A DNA stretch of 54,495 bases from an uncultured Oscillospiraceae bacterium (GCA_902478605.1 CABSLQ010000012.1:1-54495), one strand, 5' to 3'; numbered from the stretch's first letter, positions 8,160 through 16,407 are shown. The notes: generated from the letters alone by a model not told the origin. A program made the numbers and translations.

Positions 8160-8951
8160 ATGGCGCGGTATTGCCCTCTTTTCAGCGGGAGCAGCGGAAA
8201 TTGCTTGTATGTCGGTTCGGCAGACGGCGGCATATTGATCGATGCCGGGGTATCGGCGCGGCGGATCGAAACAGCCCTGCGCGACAGGGGGATTGATCCC
8301 GCTTCCATCCGTGCCGTCCTGGTGACGCATGAACACAGCGATCATGTCGCCGGCCTGCGTGTGCTGACGAAGCGGTATCCTATTCCGGTATTCGCCTCGC
8401 AGGGCACGCTGGAGGAGCTGCTGCGGGCCGGCCGGTTGGGCGCGGATAACGCCTTTGCTGTTATCGATGAGCAGGGAATTGAGGTGGCCGGCATGGAGGT
8501 GACCGCCTTCCGCACGCCGCATGACAGCGCAGAAAGCTTGGGGTTCTGTATACATACCGCCGACGACCGGCGCATCGCCGTGGCAACCGACATGGGGTAT
8601 ATGCCGCCCCTCGTGCGGCAGGCGCTGAGCGGCTGCGATCTGGTTTATATCGAGTCGAATCACGATGTGCGCATGCTGGAAAACGGGCCGTATCCCTATG
8701 TGCTCAAGAAGCGCATATTGGCTAAAACCGGACACCTGTCCAACGAGGCGTGCGCCTGCGAGCTGCCGGCACTGGCCCGCACGGGGACAACGCGGTTTGT
8801 GCTGGCGCATTTGAGCGTCGAGAACAATCTGCCCGATCTGGCTTTTATTACCGCTCGCTCGGCACTGGAAGCCGAAGGGATGCGGGAAGGGACGGATTAT
8901 CTTCTGCAGGTGGCGGAACGGGTATCCACACAGAAGGTGAATGTTTTTTAA
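8160..8951 (+). CDS. MBL-fold metallohydrolase, WalJ/YycJ-like
   Basis: This 263-residue metallo-beta-lactamase-fold hydrolase has the metal motif THEHSDH near residue 60 and a matching His/Asp pattern downstream (TDMGYMP, IESNHD). The length, the opening ARYCPLFSGSSGNC and the position next to rlmH match the YycJ/WalJ family, which sits near rlmH in many Firmicutes and has been linked to cell-wall and DNA homeostasis. Its exact substrate is unsettled in the family. No two-component walRK genes are present here. The ATG follows a gatgggag SD. Confidence 0.88.
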   Translation: MARYCPLFSGSSGNCLYVGSADGGILIDAGVSARRIETALRDRGIDPASIRAVLVTHEHSDHVAGLRVLTKRYPIPVFASQGTLEELLRAGRLGADNAFAVIDEQGIEVAGMEVTAFRTPHDSAESLGFCIHTADDRRIAVATDMGYMPPLVRQALSGCDLVYIESNHDVRMLENGPYPYVLKKRILAKTGHLSNEACACELPALARTGTTRFVLAHLSVENNLPDLAFITARSALEAEGMREGTDYLLQVAERVSTQKVNVF

Positions 8952-8991
8952 TTAAAGATAATTTTAACTAATGTTAATTCGAGGTGAAACG

Positions 8992-9474
8992 GTGCGAAAT
9001 ATGACGCTGCTTTGCGTAGGCAGGCTCAAGGAAGCGTACCTGCGGGATGCCTGCGCGGAATATGCCAAACGGTTGGGTGCCTTCTGCCGTCTGTCCGTTG
9101 TGGAGGTGGAGGAAGAGCGTCTGCCGGACAACCCTTCACCGGCGCAGATCGAGGCGGGACTCCGCGCGGAAGGGAAGCGCCTGCTTGCCCGCGTACCGTC
9201 CGGCGGGGCGGTGGTGGCGCTTTGCATCGAGGGAAAAGAGATGGATTCCCCTGCTTTTGCGGCGGCGCTGGACCGGCTGGCCGTGGATGGAGTGAACGCG
9301 GTGGCGTTTGTCATCGGTGGTTCCTGGGGGCTGTCGGAAGAGGTCAAGGCGGCGGCCCGCCTGCGGTTGTCCCTGTCGCCCATGACCTTTCCGCATCAGC
9401 TGGCACGGGTGCTGATGCTCGAGCAGCTGTATCGGGCCATGCAGATTTCCGGCGGCGGAAAATACCATAAATAA
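8992..9474 (+). CDS. rlmH: 23S rRNA (pseudouridine1915-N3)-methyltransferase RlmH
   Basis: RlmH is a small SPOUT methyltransferase that methylates pseudouridine 1915 in helix 69 of 23S rRNA on the assembled ribosome. The start is GTG 8992, because GAGGTG (8981-8986) lies 5 nt upstream; ATG 9001 is the alternative. The C-terminal knot region contains FVIGGSWGLSEEV, the SAM-binding loop, and the signature FPHQLARVLMLEQLYRA ending in KYHK. The size of 160 residues is standard. It is probably cotranscribed with the WalJ-like gene and ends at a strong terminator. Confidence 0.95.
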   Translation: MRNMTLLCVGRLKEAYLRDACAEYAKRLGAFCRLSVVEVEEERLPDNPSPAQIEAGLRAEGKRLLARVPSGGAVVALCIEGKEMDSPAFAAALDRLAVDGVNAVAFVIGGSWGLSEEVKAAARLRLSLSPMTFPHQLARVLMLEQLYRAMQISGGGKYHK

Positions 9475-9480
9475 TCAGAA

Positions 9481-9515
9481 CGCAGAAAACCAATGCCGGG
9501 TTTTCTGCGTTTTTT
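9481..9515 (+). terminator. Terminator of rlmH
   Basis: CGCAGAAAACC (9481-9491) pairs with GGTTTTCTGCG (9499-9509), followed by TTTTTT. Confidence 0.9.
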
Positions 9516-9712
9516 GAATTGCGAGAAAAAGGAAAAAGTCGTTGCTGCAAGGGGAGTTCCGTAGCAGCCATGCCCTGACCTGCCGGCCGGGAGGCCGATC
9601 CCTGACAAATCGCCTGCATTTCGTGCCGGCTGTTCTGCCAGGTTTGGCGGCCGTGCTATGGCAACATTGTGCAGGATATGGTAATATTAAAAATATAGTA
9701 TCGGAAGGGACG

Positions 9713-11473
9713 GTGTTCCGGTTGTCTCTCAAGCCTTTTTGGAAATATTTGCGGCCCTACCGCGGCTATTGCATACTCGGTCCGCTGACCAAGCTGACCG
9801 AAGCGGTACTGGAGCTGTATCTGCCCCTTATCATGGCGCGGGTCATCGATCGCGGCGTGGCCGGCGGCGATACCGGATATGTGCTGAAGATGGGCGGCGT
9901 GATGCTCGGTATCGTGACGGTGGGACTGCTCTGCGCGCTGGTGTGTCAGTATGTTGCCTCGGTTACCTCGCAGGGGTTCGGCACCAAGCTGCGCGGGGCG
10001 GTGTTCCGGAAAATCTCCTCCTTTTCGCATGCGGAGCTGGATCGTTTCGGCGCACCCTCCCTCGTCAATCGCCTGACCGGTGATATCAACCAGCTGCAGT
10101 ATGCGGTTGCCATGCTCATTCGGCTGGTGGTGCGTGCCCCCTTTTTGTGCATCGGCGGTGTCATCATGGCCCTGACCATTGACTGGCGGCTGTCCCTGGT
10201 CATTTTGGTGGCCATACCGCTGTTCGTGGTGGTCATCGTGCTGGTGATGCGCAAAACGGTGCCGCTGTTCCGCACCGTGCAGGGACGGCTGGATCGCCTG
10301 ACACGGGTGCTGCGCGAGAACTTGTCGGGGGTGAGGGTCATCCGCGCCTTTGCCCGCACCGAGCAGGAGGCGGCACGCTTTGACGCCGCGACGGACGAGC
10401 ATACCGACGCCGCCCTGCGGGTGGGGCGGCTGGCCGCCGTGCTCAATCCCGGCACCCAGCTTATCATGAACCTGGCTATTCTCGCCATCGTGTGGTTCGG
10501 CGGCGTGCGCGTGGAGGCGGGCGGCATGACCACGGGCGAAATCATCGCTTTCATCAACTATGTCAATCAGATTCTGCTCGCCCTGCTGGTGGTTTCCAAT
10601 CTGGTGGGGACCTTCACCAAAGCCTATGCCTCGGCGGGCCGGGTGCTCGAGGTATTGGACACGGTACCTTCCGTCCGTTCTCCGGAAGGTGTGCCGTCCG
10701 CTCCGGCCGCCTTTTCTGCCGAGGGAGGAATGGCGGCGCCCGCGGTGGAATTCTCTCACGTGGATTTTTCCTATGGCGGCGAACGGGTGCTTTCGGATAT
10801 TTCCTTTGCGATTCCCCGCGGCGCGACGGTGGGCATCATCGGCGGCACGGGGGCGGGAAAATCCACCCTGATTTCGCTGCTGCTGCGCTTTTATGACGTG
10901 GAAGGCGGCTGCGTGCGGGTGGACGGACGTGATGTGCGGGATTATCCTCTGGATGATCTGCGGCATCGCATTGGCCTGGTACCGCAGCAGGCGGAGCTGT
11001 TCTCCGGCACGATTGCGGAAAATATACGCTGGGGCAACCCGGACGCGACCGATGACGAAGTCATGGCGGCGGCCAAAATGGCGCAGGCGGACGATTTCAT
11101 CCGGGCACGGGACGACGGGTATGACGCGGTGGTGGAGCGCGGCGGCGCCAACCTGTCCGGCGGGCAGAAGCAGCGCCTGACCATTGCGCGCGCCCTGGTG
11201 CGGCGTCCCTCTATCCTGGTACTCGATGATGCGTCGAGCGCGCTGGATTATGCCACCGACGCGGCTCTGCGCCGGGCAATCCGAGCCGGTGCGCGCGGCA
11301 TGACCGTCTTCACCGTGTCCCAGCGCATCAGCGCCGTGCGGCAGGCGGATGTGATCCTGCTGCTCGACGACGGCGTTCTGGCCGGTATCGGCACCCACGA
11401 CGAGCTGCTCGCCGGATGTGAGGCGTATCGCGAGATCTGCGCCTCCCAGGAGAAAGGGGGCGAGACCGCATGA
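9713..11473 (+). CDS. ABC exporter half-transporter with degenerate ATP site (subunit 1)
   Basis: This is a membrane half-transporter with six N-terminal membrane segments (about 1-320) and an ATPase domain. Walker A is GGTGAGKST and the signature is the canonical LSGGQKQR. After Walker B the catalytic Glu is Asp (LVLDDASSALD), and the switch-loop His is Gln (FTVSQRISAV). That pattern marks the degenerate-site partner of heterodimeric exporters such as TM287/288, LmrCD or BmrCD. The GTG at 9713 was chosen because GGAAGGGA lies just upstream and homologues begin near this point. The reading frame stays open to 9542 without family resemblance. It overlaps the second subunit by 4 bases. The substrate is unknown, possibly drugs or lipids. 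Confidence 0.92.
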   Translation: MFRLSLKPFWKYLRPYRGYCILGPLTKLTEAVLELYLPLIMARVIDRGVAGGDTGYVLKMGGVMLGIVTVGLLCALVCQYVASVTSQGFGTKLRGAVFRKISSFSHAELDRFGAPSLVNRLTGDINQLQYAVAMLIRLVVRAPFLCIGGVIMALTIDWRLSLVILVAIPLFVVVIVLVMRKTVPLFRTVQGRLDRLTRVLRENLSGVRVIRAFARTEQEAARFDAATDEHTDAALRVGRLAAVLNPGTQLIMNLAILAIVWFGGVRVEAGGMTTGEIIAFINYVNQILLALLVVSNLVGTFTKAYASAGRVLEVLDTVPSVRSPEGVPSAPAAFSAEGGMAAPAVEFSHVDFSYGGERVLSDISFAIPRGATVGIIGGTGAGKSTLISLLLRFYDVEGGCVRVDGRDVRDYPLDDLRHRIGLVPQQAELFSGTIAENIRWGNPDATDDEVMAAAKMAQADDFIRARDDGYDAVVERGGANLSGGQKQRLTIARALVRRPSILVLDDASSALDYATDAALRRAIRAGARGMTVFTVSQRISAVRQADVILLLDDGVLAGIGTHDELLAGCEAYREICASQEKGGETA

Positions 11474-13218
11474 AACAGTTCGGACAGAAAAAACAGCCCG
11501 CGCTTCGCCGGCTGCTCGGCTATGTCGGGCGGCACCGTATCGCCCTGATCGCCACGCTGGCATGCGCCCTGCTGGGGAATGCGGCGCTGCTTCTGGCGCC
11601 CAAGCTGGTGGGCCGGGCCATCGATTTGATCCTGCCGGGAACAGGCGGCGGCTATGCGGCGGCCCTGCTGCGTATGCTGGCGGTGATCGGCGTGCTGTAC
11701 GTCGGCGGTTCGCTCTTTACCTGGCTGACGGCCCTCTGTGCCAACCGGGTGGCCAATTACACGGTGCGGGCGCTGCGCGTGGACGCGTTCCACAAACTGG
11801 GCCGCCTGCCGCTCCAATACTTTGATACCCATTCCCGCGGCGATATTCTCAGCCGTTTTACCAACGACATCGACGCCATTGCGGACGGACTTAATCAGGG
11901 AATCGTGCAGCTCGTCTCCGGCGTGATGACGGTGCTGCTGTCGCTGGGATTCATGCTGTCGCTGGATCCGGCGGTGACTCTTGTGGCGGTGTTTGTCACA
12001 CCGCTGTGCTTTCTGGTGGGCTTCGGCATCGCCAAATACGGCCGCCGCCGTTTCCAGGAGCAGAGCCATATTCTCGGCAAACTGGACGGCTATGTGGAGG
12101 AGATGGTGAGCGGGCAGCGCACCGTCAAGGCCTTCAGCCGGGAGGAGGCTTCGGCAAAAGAATTCGACGCCATCAATGAGGAACTGTATGCCTGCGGCTA
12201 CCGCGCGCAGTTCGCTTCCGCCCTCGTCAATCCTTCCACCCGGTTTGTCAACAACATCGCGTATGTGCTCGTCGGCGTGTTCGGCATTCTGGCCGGTCTG
12301 ACACCGGGCGGCATCGCGAGCTTTCTGACCTATACGGCCCAGTTTTCCAAGCCGTTCAACGAAATCACCGCCATCACCATGCAGCTGCAGCTGGCAATGG
12401 CTTCTGCGCGCCGCGTTTTCGCCGTGCTTGACGAGGAGGAGCAGGAGCCGGACGGCCGGGATGCGGCCGTACTGCAGCAGGCGGTGGGGGATATTGCCTT
12501 TGCGCATGTGCGTTTCTCCTATACGCCGGAGCGCCCGCTTATTCGGGATTTTAACCTGCAGGTGCGGCCCGGCATGACGATCGCCATCGTCGGCCCGACG
12601 GGGGCGGGGAAAACCACCCTGGTCAACCTGCTGATGCGCTTTTATGAAGCAGACGGCGGCCGTATCGAGGTGGACGGACGCGGTATCCGGGAGTATACAC
12701 GGGACAGCCTGCGGCGCGGGTTTGGCATGGTGCTGCAGGAGACCTGGCTGTTCGCCGGCACCATTCGGGACAACATTGCGTATGGGCGGCCGGAGGCCAC
12801 CGACGAAGAGGTGGAGGCTGCCGCCCGGGCCGCGTATGCGCACAGCTTTATCCGCCGTCTGCCCGCTGGGTATCAAACCCTTATCACCGAGGATGGCGGC
12901 AATCTGTCGCAGGGGCAGAAGCAGCTGCTGACCATTGCGCGGGCCATGCTGCTCGATCCGCCCATGCTGATTCTCGACGAGGCGACCAGCTCGGTGGATA
13001 TTCTCACCGAACAGCGTATACAAAAGGCGTTTGCCGCCCTGATGGAAGGGCGCACCACCTTCATCATCGCCCATCGCTTGTCCACCATCCGGGATGCGGA
13101 TCGCATTCTTGTACTGGATAAGGGGGATGTGATCGAGCAGGGGACGCACGACGAGCTGCTGGCGCGGGATGGCTTTTATGCTGCGCTGTACAATTCCCAG
13201 TTTGCCCCCGCGGAATAA
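11470..13218 (+). CDS. ABC exporter half-transporter with catalytic ATP site (subunit 2)
   Basis: This 582-residue partner subunit has a six-helix membrane domain (about 1-320) and an ATPase domain with Walker A GPTGAGKTT, Walker B LILDEATSSVD with the catalytic Glu, and switch His in IIAHRLST. Its signature is the non-canonical LSQGQKQ. In the dimer the consensus site therefore combines this Walker A/B with the LSGGQ of subunit 1, and the other site is degenerate on both faces. Expression is coupled by the ATGA overlap and ends at a strong terminator. Confidence 0.95.
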   Translation: MKQFGQKKQPALRRLLGYVGRHRIALIATLACALLGNAALLLAPKLVGRAIDLILPGTGGGYAAALLRMLAVIGVLYVGGSLFTWLTALCANRVANYTVRALRVDAFHKLGRLPLQYFDTHSRGDILSRFTNDIDAIADGLNQGIVQLVSGVMTVLLSLGFMLSLDPAVTLVAVFVTPLCFLVGFGIAKYGRRRFQEQSHILGKLDGYVEEMVSGQRTVKAFSREEASAKEFDAINEELYACGYRAQFASALVNPSTRFVNNIAYVLVGVFGILAGLTPGGIASFLTYTAQFSKPFNEITAITMQLQLAMASARRVFAVLDEEEQEPDGRDAAVLQQAVGDIAFAHVRFSYTPERPLIRDFNLQVRPGMTIAIVGPTGAGKTTLVNLLMRFYEADGGRIEVDGRGIREYTRDSLRRGFGMVLQETWLFAGTIRDNIAYGRPEATDEEVEAAARAAYAHSFIRRLPAGYQTLITEDGGNLSQGQKQLLTIARAMLLDPPMLILDEATSSVDILTEQRIQKAFAALMEGRTTFIIAHRLSTIRDADRILVLDKGDVIEQGTHDELLARDGFYAALYNSQFAPAE

Positions 13219-13235
13219 CCGAAAAAACGCAAAAT

Positions 13236-13272
13236 GCCCCCGGCGATTTTCATCGCCGGGGGCTGCCTTTTT
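13236..13272. terminator. Bidirectional terminator between ABC genes and 6S RNA
   Basis: GCCCCCGGCGAT (13236-13247) pairs with ATCGCCGGGGGC (13252-13263). T-rich tracts follow on both strands, so it can end the ABC operon and also the minus-strand 6S transcript. Confidence 0.9.
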
Positions 13273-13278
13273 GTTGTG

Positions 13279-13467
13279 TCCCGCCATGCCGTATCGCGGC
13301 TTGTATAACCTGCTACGATACAATTCAAGCAGGTGGGTGCCGCCCAGGGCGTTCTCGCTCCCTTCTTCCCGTCAGGCGGGGAGGTCTGCAGTCCGGCCCC
13401 GGAGCCTGAGCTCCCGAATACAAAGTGTAGTAGGGTTAATCAGCCGCAGTCCGCGTACACAGCAGGA
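13279..13467 (-). ncRNA. ssrS: 6S RNA
   Basis: The minus strand can fold into a long rod typical of 6S RNA, which mimics an open promoter and holds RNA polymerase. TCCTGC at the 5' end pairs with GCGGGA at the 3' end. GCGGCT...ACTAC pairs with GTAGC...AGCCGC farther in. A central region with the hairpin ACCTGC/GCAGGT follows a CACCC motif, much like the 3' side of the central bubble of E. coli 6S RNA. The length of about 189 nt fits. It lies just after the DUF1292 gene and before a terminator. No strong separate promoter was found, so it may be processed from a longer transcript. Family assignment is by structure and motif only. Confidence 0.7.
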
Positions 13468-13482
13468 TGTGCGTGCGGTGTG

Positions 13483-13806
13483 TTAATGGAGAGAGTCATC
13501 CGCCGGCGCTTCCATATCCTCGATCTCGTACAGATCCGAGAGGCGCTCTTCGAAGATGTCGGCGATATCGTCAAAGATGGTATCGTCCTCAATGGGAACG
13601 AGAAGATCTTCTCCATCCTCCTCCGCCACCTCCAGAATGATAAGCTCGCCGTCGTCGTTGAGGGATTCGTCCGCGCTGTCGTATACCGGCAGCAGCGCCA
13701 CATACCGCCCGTCATCCGTTTCAATGGCATCCAGAATCTCAAACTGATGCTCGTTTCCTTCGTCGTCCAGCACGGTCACCAGATCCGCGCCATATTCGTC
13801 CGCCAT
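13483..13806 (-). CDS. DUF1292 family acidic protein
   Basis: This very acidic 107-residue protein matches the DUF1292 (YrzB-like) pattern: VTVLDDEGNEHQFEILDAIE at the start and YVALLPVYD around 52-60, repeated in part later (LIILEVAEEDGEDLLVPIED). Members are small cytosolic proteins of Firmicutes with no settled function. The ATG at 13806 follows AGGAGA on the minus strand. It lies directly upstream of the 6S RNA, with which it may share a transcript. Confidence 0.88.
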   Translation of the reverse strand: MADEYGADLVTVLDDEGNEHQFEILDAIETDDGRYVALLPVYDSADESLNDDGELIILEVAEEDGEDLLVPIEDDTIFDDIADIFEERLSDLYEIEDMEAPADDSLH

Positions 13807-13944
13807 AGTCTGTCTCCTGTTCTGTGGTGTTGTTGGTTGATATCTACATTCTATCGTGGATTCGGCCTTTCGTCAAGAGGAAACCGCACTGGAAAATGTT
13901 ACGTTATAATTTCTAATATTCATATCTTGTTAAAAAACAATCTA

Positions 13945-13973
13945 TTGACAATTTACAATCTATCTGCTATACT
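13945..13973 (+). promoter_or_regulatory. Near-consensus promoter of the large ncRNA
   Basis: TTGACA (13945-13950), 17 nt, TATACT (13968-13973) in an AT-rich stretch. Transcription should start near 13980. No protein gene follows; the structured RNA region does. Confidence 0.85.
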
Positions 13974-14071
13974 ATAGACAGCAAGAGGGACAGAAAAGAA
14001 AGGCCGCCATACACAACGGCGGCGTCCCCGCATGAGCGGGGAGGGGCCGATTCGGTCACGATAAGGAAAGG

Positions 14072-14752
14072 GGTGAGTCCCATGTACAGTGAAACGGATT
14101 CTCAGCCGACAGCCTGCGCGGGGCTGGCCCCGACGCAGGCGGGCAGCACGATTGCATCCGCATAAAGGCATCAGCAGGACCGCGGATTGCGCGACCTGAT
14201 GCGAAAGCCCAAATCTTGAAGGCGCTTTGGATTCTTTGTCAGCGCGGTCAAGTCCCCGTCGATTCTTTATCGAAGCTGCCTGCGGATACAATCTGACAGG
14301 GAAGCAGGATTTCGCTTCCCTCGACAGAAAAGCGAATAGGCGCAAAGCCCACTACAGTCCGGCGGCCGCGAGGCGCCGGCATGATAGAAGCAGGGAGCGG
14401 TGTGCTTCCGGCGTTTATCATAGATAGCCGAACCAGTTCTTCCCGCGGGAGGAAATCCTCCATGTACATGGCGAAGCTATAGTTTATCTTTCCCAAACAG
14501 GATTCGAAAGTTCGAAGCCAGAGGTTTGGTGCCGGGGAAGCGGCATGTAGGAAAGTAACAGAAGGGTGAGTCCCATGATGTAGTCAGCTTGGCTCAAAAG
14601 GGTTCGCGGTGATTTTGGACATCATGCGGCGGGACTGGTAAGGTGCCCGCTGACGCTTGAAAGAATAAAAGTTGAGTCCCCCGTCTGCGGATTCCCATAA
14701 GGGAGCGGACCTGACGAGCGGAGAAAATTCTGACAAAAAGGTGAGTCCCATG
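14072..14752 (+). repeat. Three copies of GGTGAGTCCCATG inside the large ncRNA
   Basis: GGTGAGTCCCATG occurs at 14072-14084, 14565-14577 and 14740-14752. Copies 2 and 3 continue as A..TAGTC, and a shorter TTGAGTCCCC lies at 14672. Each follows an A-rich stretch. The spacing is uneven, so this is not a CRISPR array. A repeated tertiary-contact or protein-binding module in the RNA is the likely meaning. Confidence 0.85.
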
Positions 14753-14883
14753 AAATAGTCCCTTTGTTCCCAAAGGGGAACCGGATTGGGTCGGCCGGAT
14801 GGCCGAAGGGATGCGCGGCGCAAAAAGGACGCGCATTCGAGCCGTTGATATAAAAAGGAGGACTATGACAGAACCGTTCTTTT

Positions 14884-14923
14884 AACCTCCTCTGCCGTGT
14901 ATGGCAGAGGAGGTTGTTTTTTT
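14884..14923 (+). terminator. Terminator of the large ncRNA
   Basis: AACCTCCTCTGCC (14884-14896) pairs perfectly with GGCAGAGGAGGTT (14903-14915), followed by seven T's. Confidence 0.93.
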
Positions 14924-14933
14924 GTATATCGAA

Positions 14934-14956
14934 AACCACTCGCTTAGCGAGTGGTT
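14934..14956. repeat. Perfect 11-bp inverted repeat
   Basis: AACCACTCGCT and AGCGAGTGGTT flank a single T, 10 nt after the T-run of the ncRNA terminator. It could be a second hairpin or an operator of the small gene that follows. Confidence 0.6.
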
Positions 14957-14974
14957 CCAAAGAGGCTTTTGCCG

Positions 14975-15133
14975 ATGAGTAAAAAAGAAATTCCTAGGGA
15001 GAAGGGGAGAACCGGCCTGCCCGCGCCGGTGCCTGCAGCCGTTTTCCCTGCCATTGCCCTTTGGTTGATTTCTGCGATGCTGTTCGGGCCTGCGATGTTG
15101 GGTGGGGGCAGGCAGCTTCATAGTTTTTCGTAG
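14975..15133 (+). CDS. Possible small membrane protein (52 aa)
   Basis: An ATG with AGAGG 9 nt upstream opens a 52-codon frame. It has a basic start (MSKKEIPREKG) and one hydrophobic stretch of about 20 residues (near 20-40) that could span the membrane. No family is recognised. The rest of 15134-15291 shows no gene. It could be chance coding beside the ncRNA terminator. Confidence 0.3.
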   Translation: MSKKEIPREKGRTGLPAPVPAAVFPAIALWLISAMLFGPAMLGGGRQLHSFS

Positions 15134-15239
15134 GATGCGTTGCGCCGTGATGTATCGGCGCGGCGCAGTCAGATGTCTTGCCGTCGTTTCCCGGATTCTC
15201 TCTCAAAATCGGCCAGGAGTTGCGCCCTTTTACATATGG

Positions 15240-15279
15240 AACAGCGGCGGCAGAGAACGTATCTCCTGCCGCCGCTGTT
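15240..15279. terminator. Hairpin after the SGNH hydrolase gene
   Basis: AACAGCGGCGGCAG (15240-15253) pairs with CTGCCGCCGCTGTT (15266-15279). It lies 12 nt beyond the hydrolase stop codon; no clear T-run follows. Confidence 0.55.
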
Positions 15280-15291
15280 ATATATGGCTAC

Positions 15292-16227
15292 TTATGCCGT
15301 GACGGGATGGGTGAGGATATAATCGAGTATCACCTCGCCCGCCTCGGTGCTGAAATGCAGGCCGTCTCCCGAATCGTAGGCAGCATCCAGAGCGTTTTCC
15401 GCATTCTTCATGACTTCCGCCGTGTTCAGAAAATAGGCACCTTTTTCTTCCGCCAGATCGAGCAGCTGCTCGTTGTAGCGATCGATTTTATCGTTTGCAA
15501 AGCGCGAATCTTTTTGTACGTAGGCGGTCGAAACCGGAAGAATGGCCTGAATGATCAGAATACTGTCCGGTGAGGCGGCCTGCAGCTTGTCGATCAGCTC
15601 CTCGTAGTCTTCCATGAAACCGCTGTTGCTCATATACGCGATACCGTTGATACCAAAGGCCACGAGCATGATGGCCGGCTTGCGCACCGCGACCGCCTGC
15701 GGGATGGTCATTTGCCGGCCGTTGAGCGTGATGCAGGACTTAGTCAGGGCAACGGAATGACTCAGTCCATTGACAGCAAAGGTATTTTCGCTTTTGATCT
15801 GTCCACGGTTGCGCATACCGTTGATACGGGAATCGCCGATGAACAAAAAGTCGTCGAGATAGCTGTCATCCGCGCGGGCGCCCTCAGGCAGAAGGGAAGA
15901 AGACACCAATGGCTTTTTGCTCGTTTGTACGGTAGTCGTTGTCGTGCTGGCGGCTGTAGTGTCTGCCGACGAGGCCGTAGAGGATGCCGCGGTCACCGCT
16001 GAACTTTCCGTGCTTTCTCCCGCAGAAAGATTGAAGGGATATTCCATGTTTTCCATCACATCAAGCGTGGGAACACGCTGCATCTGTACAAGGTACAGGG
16101 CGCCGCCGCCCGCGAAAACGGCCAGGAAAAGCACCGCCAGAAGGCTGATTATCCTATGCTTTTTGGGGGCGGCATGGTTTGCCCCCGGACGCATTGGCTT
16201 TGATGTCAAAGCCAATCCCCCTTTCAT
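15292..16227 (-). CDS. Membrane-anchored SGNH/GDSL-type hydrolase
   Basis: The protein has a short basic N-terminus, one membrane segment (RIISLLAVLFLAVFAGGGA), a Ser/Thr-rich linker with runs of T and S, and a C-terminal SGNH hydrolase domain outside the cell. The nucleophile Ser lies in FIGDSRI, the Asn of block III in AFGING, and the Asp/His pair in DGLHFS. Such domains often act as O-acetyl esterases or acyl transferases on wall polymers; the substrate here is unknown. The start is uncertain: ATG 16227 has no clear SD, whereas TTG 16209 has AAAGGGGG 7 nt upstream. A perfect TTGGCTTTGA/TCAAAGCCAA inverted repeat (16194-16215) overlaps this start region. Confidence 0.82.
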   Translation of the reverse strand: MKGGLALTSKPMRPGANHAAPKKHRIISLLAVLFLAVFAGGGALYLVQMQRVPTLDVMENMEYPFNLSAGESTESSAVTAASSTASSADTTAASTTTTTVQTSKKPLVSSSLLPEGARADDSYLDDFLFIGDSRINGMRNRGQIKSENTFAVNGLSHSVALTKSCITLNGRQMTIPQAVAVRKPAIMLVAFGINGIAYMSNSGFMEDYEELIDKLQAASPDSILIIQAILPVSTAYVQKDSRFANDKIDRYNEQLLDLAEEKGAYFLNTAEVMKNAENALDAAYDSGDGLHFSTEAGEVILDYILTHPVTA

Positions 16228-16378
16228 GCGAAGCAAATTTCATTTTGGGTCAGTATAGCACAAGCCGTCACATTTTGCAACTAAATCGGCCTAAACATGG
16301 GATTTATTCCATTAATTTACCAAACAACACTGTGTTGTGGCCTTATAGGGAAACGCTTCTGCAGACGTATCCTATTTC

Positions 16379-16407
16379 TTGACAAATAGATATTAATATG
16401 ATATTAT
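16379..16407 (+). promoter_or_regulatory. Promoter of the SPFH gene
   Basis: Consensus TTGACA (16379-16384), 17 nt, TATTAT (16402-16407), 34 nt before the start codon. Confidence 0.8.

Larger units (their letters stand above)
13980..14923 (+). ncRNA. Very large structured noncoding RNA (~940 nt), family unknown
   Basis: Between a near-consensus promoter and a strong terminator lie about 940 nt without a credible coding frame. Many perfect hairpins are visible: 14003-14008/14018-14023, 14026-14031/14036-14041, 14113-14118/14134-14139, 14168-14174/14196-14202, 14299-14305/14314-14320, 14760-14766/14771-14777, 14791-14796/14801-14806 and 14811-14816/14831-14836. The ends can pair: AAAAGAA (13994-14000) with TTCTTTT (14877-14883), just before the terminator stem, which would close the whole RNA. 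A 13-nt motif recurs three times. Size and style recall the ornate large bacterial RNAs (OLE, ROOL, GOLLD), but I recognise no family signature. The genes usually found beside OLE, and the tRNA clusters or phage genes usually found beside GOLLD or ROOL, are absent. Confidence 0.75.

Noticed and set aside
9542..9712. N-terminal extension of the ABC subunit 1
   Set aside because: The translated extension has no resemblance to ABC exporters and overlaps the area just after the rlmH terminator.
13279..13467. 4.5S/SRP RNA, tmRNA or RNase P RNA instead of 6S
   Set aside because: The signature blocks of those RNAs (GGAAGCAGCC tip, tRNA-like end, GAAAGUCC block) are missing; the rod shape and CACCC/hairpin fit 6S.
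14072..14752. Possible CRISPR-like repeats
   Set aside because: The repeats are only 13 nt, with spacings of 493 and 175 nt, and no cas genes are present.
16194..16215. TTGGCTTTGA/TCAAAGCCAA inverted repeat as a definite operator
   Set aside because: It lies in the uncertain start region of the SGNH gene and may be coding; there is no second copy nearby to support a regulator site.
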